From: Brumimicrobium sp964585545
Lineage (GTDB): Bacteria; Bacteroidota; Bacteroidia; Flavobacteriales_D; Crocinitomicaceae
DNA: 64,000 bases
Direction of reading: 5' to 3'
NCBI GenBank assembly: GCA_964585545.1
Contig: CAZPDT010000001.1
Coordinates: 124,001 to 188,000, forward strand
In this document: positions 8,901 through 19,100 of the stretch, piece by piece
Position numbering within the stretch: position 1 is the stretch's first letter
How the letters are laid out: every line of letters begins with the position of its first letter
Program-made: the position numbers and the translations under genes
The notes under the pieces: generated by a model
Told to the model about the DNA's origin: nothing
What the model saw: the letters and a program-made list of their open reading frames with translations, nothing else
The model's database searches: none

Positions 8901-9314
8901 ATGAGAAAAAAGTTAACAAAAGAGTGGGCGTATGGAAAAGACATGGGCGCATTAATTATTCGTTTAGTTATAGGACTATCTTTATTTTACGGTCACGGAT
9001 TAGGAAAATTACAAGTCGCCTTCGGAGGTGAAGAGATTCAGTTTATGGACCCCATCGGTTTGGGCGTAACACTTTCTTTCTATCTTGTGGTATTTGCTGA
9101 GGGGATTTGCACTCTATTTATAGCGCTAGGCTTATTCACGCGCTGGGCGCTTTTACCTGTATTAATCAATATGGCAGCAATTATTTTTATAATTCATTTG
9201 GGAGATGGATTTGGAAAAATAGAATTGCCTTTGGTTTATTTGGCAGGATTTAGTGCTCTATTGTATATTGGACCAGGAAGAATCTCCTTAGATCACTTAC
9301 TGTCTAAGAAGTAA
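8901..9314 (+). CDS. DoxX family membrane protein
   Basis: The 137-residue protein has four predicted membrane segments and the typical DoxX start, an N-terminal cytoplasmic stretch followed by LIIRLVIGLSLFYGHGLGKL. Later segments include a LFIALGLFTRWALLPVLINM helix. DoxX proteins are small quinone-linked or redox-associated inner-membrane proteins of uncertain function; some respond to oxidative stress. The length is normal. It is a single gene with its own terminator at 9336. Confidence 0.85.
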   Translation: MRKKLTKEWAYGKDMGALIIRLVIGLSLFYGHGLGKLQVAFGGEEIQFMDPIGLGVTLSFYLVVFAEGICTLFIALGLFTRWALLPVLINMAAIIFIIHLGDGFGKIELPLVYLAGFSALLYIGPGRISLDHLLSKK

Positions 9315-9335
9315 TTCCAGAATTTTATGAATAAT

Positions 9336-9373
9336 AAAAAAAGAGGTTTTACAATTGTAAAACCTCTTTTTTT
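9336..9373. terminator. Bidirectional terminator between doxX and rplI
   Basis: A perfect 38-base palindrome is centred at 9354/9355, with arms AGAGGTTTTACAA and TTGTAAAACCTCT flanked by A-run and T-run. It can end transcription of doxX (+) and of the rpsF-rpsR-rplI operon (-). Confidence 0.9.
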
Positions 9374-9465
9374 TAATGAATTTACATAAAGTTATTTAAT
9401 GGTTGGTCGAAAACAGACTCAAAAGAATCAATTTAAAGATTGTTGTGTTTCCGTCCAGCTACTAT

Positions 9466-9912
9466 TTACTCTTCTACAACTTCAAATTTGAATTCTGCAG
9501 AAACATCTTTATGTAAGATTGCTGAAGCGTTATAACTTCCAACCTCTTTAATAGGTTCTTCTTTGATCTTTAAAGATTTTCTATCTACTATAATGTTTTC
9601 TGCTTTTAATGCTTCAGACAATTGAATGGTATTGATAGAACCAAAGATGCGTCCATTTTCACCAACTTTAGCACCAATTTTGATGGTTATACCCTCAATT
9701 TTATTGGCTACTTCTTGTGCGTCTTCCTTAACCTTTTCTTCTTTATGAGAACGTTGTCTCATCACTTCTTCATGTGCTTTTCTTCTAGATGCAGTTGCTA
9801 CAACTCCGTATCCATGAGGAATTAAAAAGTTATTTGCATACCCAGGCTTTACATCAACGATTTCGTCCTTATAACCTAGTTTATCTACATTTTTCTTTAA
9901 TATAATTTCCAT
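9466..9912 (-). CDS. rplI: 50S ribosomal protein L9
   Basis: The 148-residue protein has the standard two-lobed L9 layout. The N-terminal rRNA-binding domain starts MEIILKKNVDKLGYKDEIV and carries the signature PGYANNFLIPHGYGVVAT. A long connecting helix and the C-terminal domain (KIGAKVGENGRIFGSI...) follow. L9 sits at the base of the L1 stalk and helps maintain reading frame. It is the last gene of rpsF-rpsR-rplI, 33 bases after rpsR. Confidence 0.97.
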   Translation of the reverse strand: MEIILKKNVDKLGYKDEIVDVKPGYANNFLIPHGYGVVATASRRKAHEEVMRQRSHKEEKVKEDAQEVANKIEGITIKIGAKVGENGRIFGSINTIQLSEALKAENIIVDRKSLKIKEEPIKEVGSYNASAILHKDVSAEFKFEVVEE

Positions 9913-9945
9913 TTTTATTCTTATTAATGGGTTAATAAATTAGGT

Positions 9946-10209
9946 TTATCTTAATTGATCTCCAACATAAGGAAGAATTGCTAAATGTCGAGCACGCTTA
10001 ACCGCTTTATTCACTCTTCTTTGGTATTTAGCAGAGGTGCCTGTGATTCGACGAGGCAAGATCTTACCTTGTTCATTTAATAATTTCAATAAGAAATCAG
10101 GATCTTTATAATCAACGAATTTAATTCCGCTCTTTTGAAAACGGCAATATTTTTCTCTTTTTATTTCGATATTTACTGGTGATAAATATCTAACATCTTG
10201 TTGTGCCAT
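9946..10209 (-). CDS. rpsR: 30S ribosomal protein S18
   Basis: The 87-residue protein carries the S18 core YCRFQKSGIKFVDYKDPDFL and the basic RRITGTSAKYQRRVNKAVKRAR stretch (given as key residues R-R-I-T-G-T and K-Y-Q-R). S18 forms a heterodimer with S6 on the 30S platform. It lies between rpsF (25 bases upstream) and rplI, the usual order. Confidence 0.97.
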   Translation of the reverse strand: MAQQDVRYLSPVNIEIKREKYCRFQKSGIKFVDYKDPDFLLKLLNEQGKILPRRITGTSAKYQRRVNKAVKRARHLAILPYVGDQLR

Positions 10210-10234
10210 AATTTTAAATTTTTTTCTGGATTAA

Positions 10235-10594
10235 TTATTTCTCTTCAGCCAATTCAGGTTGACCTTTTTTCATTCTTGATCTTCGCTTTTCTGCCCACTC
10301 TTGATGGTCTTTGTCCATCTTTACAGTTAAGAAGCGCATGATTCGTTCATCACGTTTGAATAAGAGTTCTAATTCGGCAACCATGTTTCCTTCTCCTTCG
10401 GTCTCGATAAGGAAATAAAATCCAGTTGTCTTTTTCTGTATTGGATAAGCTAATTTCTTTAAGCCCCAAGACTCAGAATGTTTTAGCTTACCACCAAGAG
10501 ATTTAATCTCTTTCTCATACTTCTTTACTGCTTCCTTTGCCTGTTCTTCAGACAAAACGGGAGTTAAAATGAAAACAGTTTCGTAGTTATTCAT
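10235..10594 (-). CDS. rpsF: 30S ribosomal protein S6
   Basis: The 119-residue protein has the alpha/beta S6 fold, starting MNNYETVFILTPVLSEEQ and including the strand KLAYPIQKKTTGFYFLIE and a KRDERIMRFLTVKMDKD end. S6 binds S18 and central-domain 16S rRNA. It is first in the operon, with a TAnnTTTG box 26 bases upstream. A short acidic and basic tail ends EEK. No glutamate-repeat tail for RimK is present beyond that. Confidence 0.97.
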   Translation of the reverse strand: MNNYETVFILTPVLSEEQAKEAVKKYEKEIKSLGGKLKHSESWGLKKLAYPIQKKTTGFYFLIETEGEGNMVAELELLFKRDERIMRFLTVKMDKDHQEWAEKRRSRMKKGQPELAEEK

Positions 10595-10620
10595 ATCTAT
10601 TAAATTTATAATTAAGGCGA

Positions 10621-10628
10621 CAAAGATA
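10621..10628 (-). promoter_or_regulatory. -7 promoter box for rpsF-rpsR-rplI
   Basis: Read on the minus strand, TATCTTTG matches TAnnTTTG exactly, 26 bases ahead of the rpsF ATG. No S6:S18-binding leader hairpin is evident in the short leader. Confidence 0.6.
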
Positions 10629-10746
10629 GGAAAAAATCTTTTAAAATTAGGGTTTATTTATATTTATTGAGAGATATGCAACATTTCTTATTATCAGCAT
10701 TATAATGTCATTTAATTTCCTTCTAAAATAGTTGTAATTTTGTTGT

Positions 10747-11013
10747 GTGGAAATACTAAAAAAAATCATACGGTTTCCTTTTATATTGTTGATTCGTTTT
10801 TATCAATATATCATCAGCCCAATATTGCCGGCGAGTTGTCGATATACCCCAACATGTTCTCAATACTCAGTTGATGCCATAAAAGAATGGGGGATTTTTC
10901 GCGGAGGATGGATGGCAATTAAAAGAATTGGCTCTTGTCATCCTTGGGGTGGTTCTGGACACGATCCCGTACCAAACAATCCAAAGCATAAAATTAAATC
11001 CAAGGAAAGTTAA
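10747..11013 (+). CDS. yidD: Membrane protein insertion efficiency factor YidD
   Basis: The 88-residue protein carries the YidD core: an amphipathic N-terminus (ILKKIIRFPFILLIRFYQ), then YIISPILPASCRYTPTCSQY with its conserved cysteines, then GGWMAIKRIGSCHPWGGSGHDPVP. YidD assists YidC and Sec in inserting membrane proteins at the inner leaflet. The start is GTG at 10747; no in-frame ATG lies nearer. It is separate from the rnpA-rpmH cluster here, which is common in Bacteroidota. Confidence 0.93.
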   Translation: MEILKKIIRFPFILLIRFYQYIISPILPASCRYTPTCSQYSVDAIKEWGIFRGGWMAIKRIGSCHPWGGSGHDPVPNNPKHKIKSKES

Positions 11014-11102
11014 CAGGGTAAGTGTCTTTAAAATTTGAATTTTTCCACTTTTATTTTACAACATTATAAAATGTCTCAACAGAATCTCATGAATAATGTA
11101 GA

Positions 11103-11759
11103 TTATTTCTTTTTGAGCAACTCTGGAAAATTTTTCTCAAATTCTTTTACTCGAGGTTCTGTTTCAAATTTACTATACGGTTTATTGGGGTTTTTTTTGT
11201 AATAATTCTGATGGTATTCTTCTGCCTGATAAAATGCTTTATAGGGTTCAATTGCTGTTACAATGGGTTCTTTATATGTACCCGATTCGTTCAGCTTTTT
11301 TAAATACGATTCTGCTTCTTCTTTTTGTTTTGTGGAATGATAAAAAATAACAGAACGGTATTGTGTACCGATATCATTCCCTTGCCGATTCAATGTTGTT
11401 GGATTATGTGTTTTAAAAAACACTTTCAATAATTGATTGTAGCTGAGTTGAGAAGGATCGTAAATAATTTGAGCGACTTCTACATGACCAGTTGTTCCTG
11501 TTGTTACTTGTCGATATGTTGGATCTTTTACCGTTCCCCCAGAATAACCGACTCTAACCTTTTTGATGCCAATTAATTGTGTATACATTGGTTCGATGCA
11601 CCAGAAACAACCCTCTCCAAATGTGGCAGTATCTAACTGTATATTTAAATTTGGTTGAGGGACTTTTACTTGATCGGTATTGTCTATTTTCTTAACTTGA
11701 TTAGAGCAAGAAATAAGGATAATCGTACTTGTAAGAAAGATACTGAATAGGGTTCTCAT
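11103..11759 (-). CDS. msrA: Peptide methionine-S-sulfoxide reductase MsrA, lipoprotein
   Basis: MsrA reduces the S-epimer of methionine sulfoxide. The catalytic motif GEGCFWCIEP is present, as are GYSGGTVKDPTYRQVTTGTTGHVE and the QYRSVIFYHS segment. I chose ATG 11759 because it begins a lipoprotein signal (MRTLFSIFLTSTIILISC) whose lipobox cysteine follows IIS; upstream in-frame codons would spoil this. The product is 218 residues, tethered in the envelope. msrB ends 13 bases upstream on the same strand, so the pair repairs both epimers in the envelope. Confidence 0.93.
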   Translation of the reverse strand: MRTLFSIFLTSTIILISCSNQVKKIDNTDQVKVPQPNLNIQLDTATFGEGCFWCIEPMYTQLIGIKKVRVGYSGGTVKDPTYRQVTTGTTGHVEVAQIIYDPSQLSYNQLLKVFFKTHNPTTLNRQGNDIGTQYRSVIFYHSTKQKEEAESYLKKLNESGTYKEPIVTAIEPYKAFYQAEEYHQNYYKKNPNKPYSKFETEPRVKEFEKNFPELLKKK

Positions 11760-11772
11760 GAATCTAATTTGA

Positions 11773-12336
11773 TTACTTATCGTTTGACGAATCATCAGGA
11801 ACAAAGTCCAAAACAGTAGAATTCATGCAGTACCGTTTCCCAGTGGGGGGTGGACCATCATTGAAAATATGACCTAGATGTGCTTCACATCGGGAGCACA
11901 ACACTTCTGTTCTGTGCATACCTAAACTATTGTCGTCTTGATAGAAAACAGCATTTTTACGAGAAGGTTCAAAGAAACTTGGCCATCCGCAAGTACTTGA
12001 AAACTTTCCTGTGGAACGAAACAATTTATTACCACAAACCTTACAATAATATGTACCAACACCAGTATGGTTCCAATACTTATTCTGAAATGGAGGCTCA
12101 GTTCCTTTCTTAAAGGCTATTGAATACACTTCTTTTGAAAGAATTTCTTTCCATTCTGTAAGTGGTACGTTCAATTTACTTGTATCTGTTCTAGAATAAT
12201 AGGGATTGTCTGAATGATTGCTGCCTTTGTTTTGCATTTTATATACTTTTTTTACGCTGTTGGGATGCCCTTTCTCTACACAGCTTAATGTAAACAATAA
12301 ACAGCTTAATCCAATGATTGTTTTTAAAATTTTCAT
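11773..12336 (-). CDS. msrB: Peptide methionine-R-sulfoxide reductase MsrB, lipoprotein
   Basis: MsrB reduces the R-epimer of methionine sulfoxide. The zinc-binding pairs CKVCG and CSRCEAH, the STCGWPSFFEP block and the catalytic RYCMNS are all seen. The start at 12336 gives a lipoprotein signal peptide (MKILKTIIGLSCLLFTLSC), so the 187-residue protein is probably attached to an envelope membrane. The longer in-frame extension to 12411 lacks a sensible start context. It is first in an msrB-msrA operon. Confidence 0.93.
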   Translation of the reverse strand: MKILKTIIGLSCLLFTLSCVEKGHPNSVKKVYKMQNKGSNHSDNPYYSRTDTSKLNVPLTEWKEILSKEVYSIAFKKGTEPPFQNKYWNHTGVGTYYCKVCGNKLFRSTGKFSSTCGWPSFFEPSRKNAVFYQDDNSLGMHRTEVLCSRCEAHLGHIFNDGPPPTGKRYCMNSTVLDFVPDDSSNDK

Positions 12337-12594
12337 AATGGTTCTAAATAATGGCTGGTGGTAACACAATAATATGTATACAATTTTAAAAAAAAAATCG
12401 TCTGTTTCCAACCAGCCAATAAATATAAGGTATAGGAAATAGGAATTTATTCTTTTTTAGGAATAAATCATAAAAACGTATAAACTTGTTTGAAAAAATT
12501 AGAATTATCCCACATTATTCACTGCATCTATTAATTTTATATGATTCACGCTATTTACTTTACTGAACCAAAATAACCGTTTATGAAACAATCT

Positions 12595-13146
12595 TTATTT
12601 CATCAACGTTCTTCTGATATTATCTTTTGTAGGACGTATCATAAACATGATAAAAAGAACTGCGACAACAATGATTAAAAATTCAACTTTATTGGTGAAT
12701 AATGTACACACTATAGCAAATAAGGCGGAACCTTCAAGTGCTGCATTTTTAATTATCAAAGTCGTTTGGTAGGCATTCAAACGTGTTTCCCAATCTTTGT
12801 TTTTGGTTTTTATGATTGTTCTTTTTCCTACTGCATTCCCTAAAAAATATCCAGCTATCGCTAAAGTAGGCGCCAATACAAGTGCAATATCATAAAACGC
12901 CGGGTTCGTATTTCCAGCTTCTGGCTCTATTAACAGAAAGTAAACTATTGCGGCAAACATTAAAATGCCAGTCATGAACATAAAGTGAATAATAGCGACA
13001 GTTTGTAAATATCCAGGTGTGATTTCTTCGTTCATCTTATAGAATAATGCGTTTAAAAATAAGAATATCGCTAACGAAAGTAAGTTTCTTTTTGAAATAA
13101 AACTAAAAATATCCCTAACTTTATGGAACTGGTACTTTATTTGCAT
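12595..13146 (-). CDS. Multi-pass membrane protein of unknown function
   Basis: The 183-residue protein has about four to five hydrophobic segments: LLSLAIFLFLNALFY, TVAIIHFMFMTGILMFAAIVYF, IALVLAPTLAIAGYFLGNAVG, and a C-terminal pair ending IIVVAVLFIMFMIRP. The C-terminus is basic. I recognise no family. I chose ATG 13146 over the upstream in-frame ATG at 13188, because the latter would overlap the divergent macroglobulin-like gene. The two genes are divergent with only about 25 bases between them. Confidence 0.7.
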   Translation of the reverse strand: MQIKYQFHKVRDIFSFISKRNLLSLAIFLFLNALFYKMNEEITPGYLQTVAIIHFMFMTGILMFAAIVYFLLIEPEAGNTNPAFYDIALVLAPTLAIAGYFLGNAVGKRTIIKTKNKDWETRLNAYQTTLIIKNAALEGSALFAIVCTLFTNKVEFLIIVVAVLFIMFMIRPTKDNIRRTLMK

Positions 13147-13171
13147 CTTAATGCCAACCAAAATAAAATTC

Positions 13172-16100
13172 ATGAAAAATAGATTCACTTTACTTTTAAC
13201 AGCCCTACTATTTACTGCGCTTTCATTTGGGCAAAATAAAACAACTTTTAATCGGGTAGACAGTCTGATTGATTATCGGCAACCCAATGCTGCAAAAGAA
13301 CTGCTTTGGGAAATTATTGAAGAAGCTAAAGAGTCAAAAAACAATGCAACACTCATCAAGGCATTTCCTTATTTTAGAAGGGTATTGTCTCCTTTAGAAA
13401 AAGATGAAAGGGCAGCACTATTCAATCAATTACTTGAGAAGTCAAAAGAACTACCAGAACCTTCAAAATCGATCACGTTATTGCAATTAACCACAGAGAT
13501 GGTCAATTCTTATTATTTATGGTTTTCCTATTATCAACCGCAAACTTCTGATTCCATCAGTTTGTGGAATCCCGAAGTGCGTTTCAACTTTATTTACAAT
13601 AATTTACAACAACTAGAGACCCAGCTCAAAAATCTGAAACAATATGACTTTAAACCTTATAAAAAAGCATTGTCATTAGAAAGAGATACCTCTTTTATGT
13701 TCAGAACACTGGCGGATTATACCGTGTATGGTTTAATTAATTTTTATAACAGTCCGACCATTAAAAATGGAGGAGAACTAAAAATGGCATCTTCAGACCA
13801 AAAGGAGTGGTATGGCACTGCATATAAATTTGGCAAATTATCCCTGCAAGATTCTTCATTGACCAGTAGAATCCTTAAGCTGTATCAAATCATTGAACAA
13901 AACAATATAGATTTCCCGCTTTATTTAAGTAATGCTATTTATCAACGACTGTACTTTTTGAAAAATGAATACCACAATTCAGAAGAGGTGTTAAAATCGT
14001 GGAAGGAAGAGTTTGATTATTTTAAAAACTTTTCGGCACGGTCTAAATTTTTATTTGAAATAGAAAGGAACAATTATTTCGATGGTGCTCAATACCATTT
14101 TAAAAACAATCCCGATGTTGAAGGATTGATTAAAAAAGCACACACCAATTTATCAGCTGAACTGAAGAAGTTTCCCAAAAGTGACTTTAGTGAGAAAATT
14201 AAAGGTTTAATTAAAATCATAGAGCATCCTGAGATACAACTATCTTATCCTCAGATTACGCCGCCAAATCAAAAGATTCCCTTTTTAATTACACACCGTA
14301 ACTATTCTAATCAAGTATTGAGAATTTATAAAATTAACAACTATGACCCTTTAAATAAAGAATTTCTCCGTGGATATGTCAAGAAAGGGGGATTGACTTT
14401 AATCCGTACTTTAAATCTTGAGTTAAAAAATAAAAGTCTATATCAAAAAAGACAATTAGAGATTCTTCTAGAAGGTATACCATCATCAGGACAGTATATT
14501 TTAGTGGCTTCAAAAGATGATCGGGAGTTATCAAAAAATGTCAAGGATGACTCTTTGTGGCTATCATTAAACCTAGTTTATAATCAAATTACAGTTTCCT
14601 CTATTGCGACATCCTCAACAAGTAACCATGAAAAATTTACAGTTGCAGTTGTTGATCAAAAAACGGGAAAGCCAATACAAAATGCTGTTGTTGAATGTTA
14701 TTTTATCGACTATGGAAATAATTATAAGCCAAGATTATTACAAAGAGGAAGCACAAATAAACAAGGTGTTTTTGATATATCAATTAAACGCAGTAGGAGC
14801 ATCGTATATATTGTTCGCTATAAAGAATCTATTTTGTATACCGAAAACTATACGTATAAAGGACGAGATGAAAAAAAACACAATGCTGTAAGCCTTTTTA
14901 CAGATCGTGCAATCTACCGTCCAGGACAAACCATATACTTTAAAGGGGTTGCTTTTGAAGGAAAAGAAAATGAATATCAAACCGTTTCAAATAAAAGCGT
15001 AAACATTACTTTGCGCGATGCCTCTTATCAGGAAGTTTTTAATAAATCATTCAAAACCAATTCATTTGGAAGTGTTGACGGAGAAATTGTTCTACCAGAA
15101 GGCACCAATTTAGGTCAATTTATACTCTTAGGAGAGGTTCAGGGTTCATCTTCCAACAGCATTGTCTCTAGAATTTATTTTCGGGTTGAAGAGTATAAAC
15201 GCCCCACCTTTGAAGTTGTGTTAAACCAACCTAAGAAAGAAGCCAAGTTAAATGATACAGTATCAATTTCAGGTAACACGACAGCATTTGCAGGATTCCC
15301 CATATCGGGTGCTAAAGTTACCTATACTGTTTATCGAAAATGGAATAGATATTGGCGCTTTTACCATACACCTTCTTCTGGTGATTTATTGGTCAAAGAC
15401 ACATTAGAAACAGATGAAGATGGAAATTTTAACATTGATTTTTTTTCCGCTACAGACCCCAATGCGGTGAAGAATGCTTATTACTATTATGAAATTAAGG
15501 TTAAGGCAACGGACCTTTCTGGGGAAACCCATGAACAATCTTTGACGCTTAATCTTAGCGAAACGGGATTGTCTATACAGTTTTCACTTCCTAGTGAAAT
15601 TGCATCAAATGACACTGTATTCGGAATAGTGGATGTGGTGAATTTAGCAGGAAAGCATCAGGAAGGATTTAACGGAAAGCTAAAAATTTATAAGAAAATT
15701 TCATCAGAAAAATTTTTGAATAGGATTTGGCGTACAGTAGAAACCTCGAAAATCACGGATGAAGAATTGGCATTGCTTTTTCCTTATATGCAATTGGGAG
15801 ATCAGGAAGTAAATAAAGACTTAAAAAAGTACATCAAAACCATTGATTTTATGTCGGGCGATTCCCTAGCAATTAATAAGATATTGGAGGGGATACAAGG
15901 TGCTTTTGTTTTTGAGTTGGAAACGATTACACCAGAAGGAGATACTTTAAAGGCGGAAGCTAACACAGAAATCATCAATGTGAAAGCCAAAGACCTTCCC
16001 TCCCCAATGGGTTTATGGACGTATGTTTCTTCATCTTCAGCAGAAGTGGGAGCGGACATTGACTTTCAAGTGGGGTCATCGTTTAAAAATGCAGAAGCTT

Positions 16101-19100
16101 TGGTCTCTTTTTATAGGGGAACAAAGTTGGTTTATAGAGAATGGGTCAATTTAAAAAATCGATATTCTAAATGCTACAATGTGAAAGAAGTAGATAGGGG
16201 AATGCTCACTTTCGATGTTCTTCTTTATTACAATGGCAAATTTTATATTCAATCTGAAAGAGTGAATGTTCCATTCAGTAATAAAAGACTTAAAATTACA
16301 GCTGCAACCTTTAGAGATTTATTGGAACCTGGCCAAAAAGAACGTTGGAGCTTTAAAATTAAAGACAATGATGATAAATTTGTTAATGCAGAACTTGCTG
16401 CTACAATGTACGATGCTTCATTGGATCAAATACAGAGCAATTATTGGATTATAAATCCATACAACATTATAGGGCGCTATACTTCATGGGATATGAATTG
16501 GGCCAGACAACTTAAGGAAATGGGGTCTCCAAGTTTAGACTGGAGGCTTGCTCGGATTTTATCTCAAAATGAATTGAGAATTGGTTTTGATGGTAGGTAC
16601 AGATCACTTTACGATCAACCGAGGTATGAAAAAATAATGACTGCCTCTAGAATGGAAGACATTGGAGAGATAACGTTGGAGAAAGAACCCATATCAAAAG
16701 ACAATTCATTTCAACAAAAACAAGCTGAAAATAAGACCGTACAACAGAACAAACCGCAGGAACCCTCTAAAAAAGTAGAGCCTAGAACTAATTTTAATGA
16801 GACTGCATTTTTCTATCCCACCATTTATACGAATGATTCCAATGCTTATGTGTTGAATTTTACTTTACCAGAGTCTTTGACCAAATGGAAATTGCTGCTT
16901 TTGGCACACACACAGGATCTAAAAATAGGAACATTTCAAAAAGAAGTGGAAGCACGAAAGGAATTAATGGTTACAGCAAATATTCCTCGTTTTGTGCGTC
17001 AAGGTGATCAGATCTACTTTTCTGCAAAAGTGGTTAATCTTACAGATGAACAACAGACCGTTGACGTTTCGTTGAAACTGGAAAACCCAATTGATAATAA
17101 GGAGTTAAATTGGACCAATGATCAATTGTCAACCTCTGCTGTAGTTCCAGCAAACTCCTCTCAAGAAGTAAGTTGGAAATTAAATATTGGTCAACAAGAA
17201 TTGATGCAATATACTGTTTCTGTTTCCAATTCAAGCTTTAGTGACGGAGAACGCAATATTGTTCCTGTTTTGAGCAATAGAATTGCAGTCACTGCAACTG
17301 ACCATGTTTTACTCAAAACACCAGGAAAGAAAACCCATACCTTTGATGCCTTTAAAAACCAAAGCTCATCAACATTGAAGAATACTTCATATACTGTTGA
17401 ATATATTGATAATCTTGCATGGCAGGCAGTTATGGCATTGCCATATTTGAGTAAAATGAACAACCAAAGCTCAATATCATTAATCAATAGTTATTACGCC
17501 AATGCAATTTCAGAGCATGTTGTCGATAATAATCCAAGAATTAAAACAATTTTTAACCAATGGAAATCACAATCGCCTGATGCTTTGATGAGTGAATTAG
17601 AGAAAAATAAGGAATTGAAGAACATCTTATTAAAAGAAACACCTTGGGTAATGGAGGCGAAGAATGAAGCGGAACAACGCCGAAGAGTAGCCCAATTGTT
17701 TCAATTGAATCAACTGCACAACAATCAAAGGAGTATCCTTAATAAATTAAAAAAACGTCAAAATTCAGATGGTGGTTTTTCATGGTTTAGTGGTGGCCAT
17801 TCCAGTGTATATATTACCACTTTGGTGCTGAATCGTTTTGGACAATTAGAGCATCTGGGAATAAAACTATCTGAAGAACTTCAAATTATTCGTTCAGCAG
17901 AAAACTATTTGGCCAAAAAACAAGTGGAAAGATATGACGATTACCTTAAGAATTACTCAAAGAAGAAAAGTAGAAAATATCTAGTTGAACATTATTCATT
18001 TAATGACTTGGATGCTTATTGGTTGTATTCTCGGACATTTTTTCATCAAGTAAACTCTAAAAAAATTGATACGATTGTTGCTTTATATAAGGATAAAATG
18101 AAGAAAGATTGGGTAGACTTTACCCTATATGGACAGGCTTTAGCCGGAATTTATTTTAAATACGAAGGAATGGATAAAGAAGCGGAATTGGTTTATGCTT
18201 CTTTCCTTGACCGAGCCAAGAAGACCACAAACTTAGGAACGTATTGGGTGGAAAACTCTGGTTATTATTGGCATCAGAATAAGATTGGAGTACAGGCAAT
18301 GGCCATTTCCTTATTTAATAATATGGATGCGCCTAAATCTATCATGGATGAATTGAGATTGTGGTTAATCCTTAATAAAGAAACCCATGCATGGGAAACG
18401 GGAGTGAATACAGCAGATGCTGTTTATGCTATTTTAATGTCGGGTGCAGATTATTTAAACAATTCTGAAAAACCTGAAATTAAAGTAGGGAATTATCAAT
18501 TGGTGGAGCATGAAACAGAACGTAAAAATGAGGTTCAAGTGGACTGGATACCTGGTCTAGGACAAATTAATCAAAAGTGGATAGCAAATGAGATCACCCC
18601 TGAATTGGGCACAGTATCAATCGATAAACATTCTGAATCTCCTGCAGTTTTGAATTTGTATTGGCAATATACTGAGGACCTTTCAAAAATTAAAGAAAGT
18701 CAAAATAAATCGATGAAAATTGTAAAATCATACCGTCGTATTGTTCCTGGAACTAAAGCAGAAAAAGGCATTTTGGATTCTACTTTTAATCGGGGAGATA
18801 AGATTGAAGTAGAGCTGATTGTTACGGTAGATAGAGATTTGGAATTTGTTCATATTAAGGATTTACGTCCTGCAGGCTTTGAACCAGCAATGAGTTTAAG
18901 CGGTTATCATTGGGAAAATAACATATTCTACTATCAAAGCCCAAAAGATGTCTCAATGGACTATTTTGTGGAACACATGGCCAGAGGAACATATAAGTTT
19001 AGTTATACAGTATATGCTACACACAGTGGTAAGTTCAATAGCGGTATGGCAAGTATTCAATGTCTTTATGCACCTAAATTTACTGGAAATAGCACCACAC

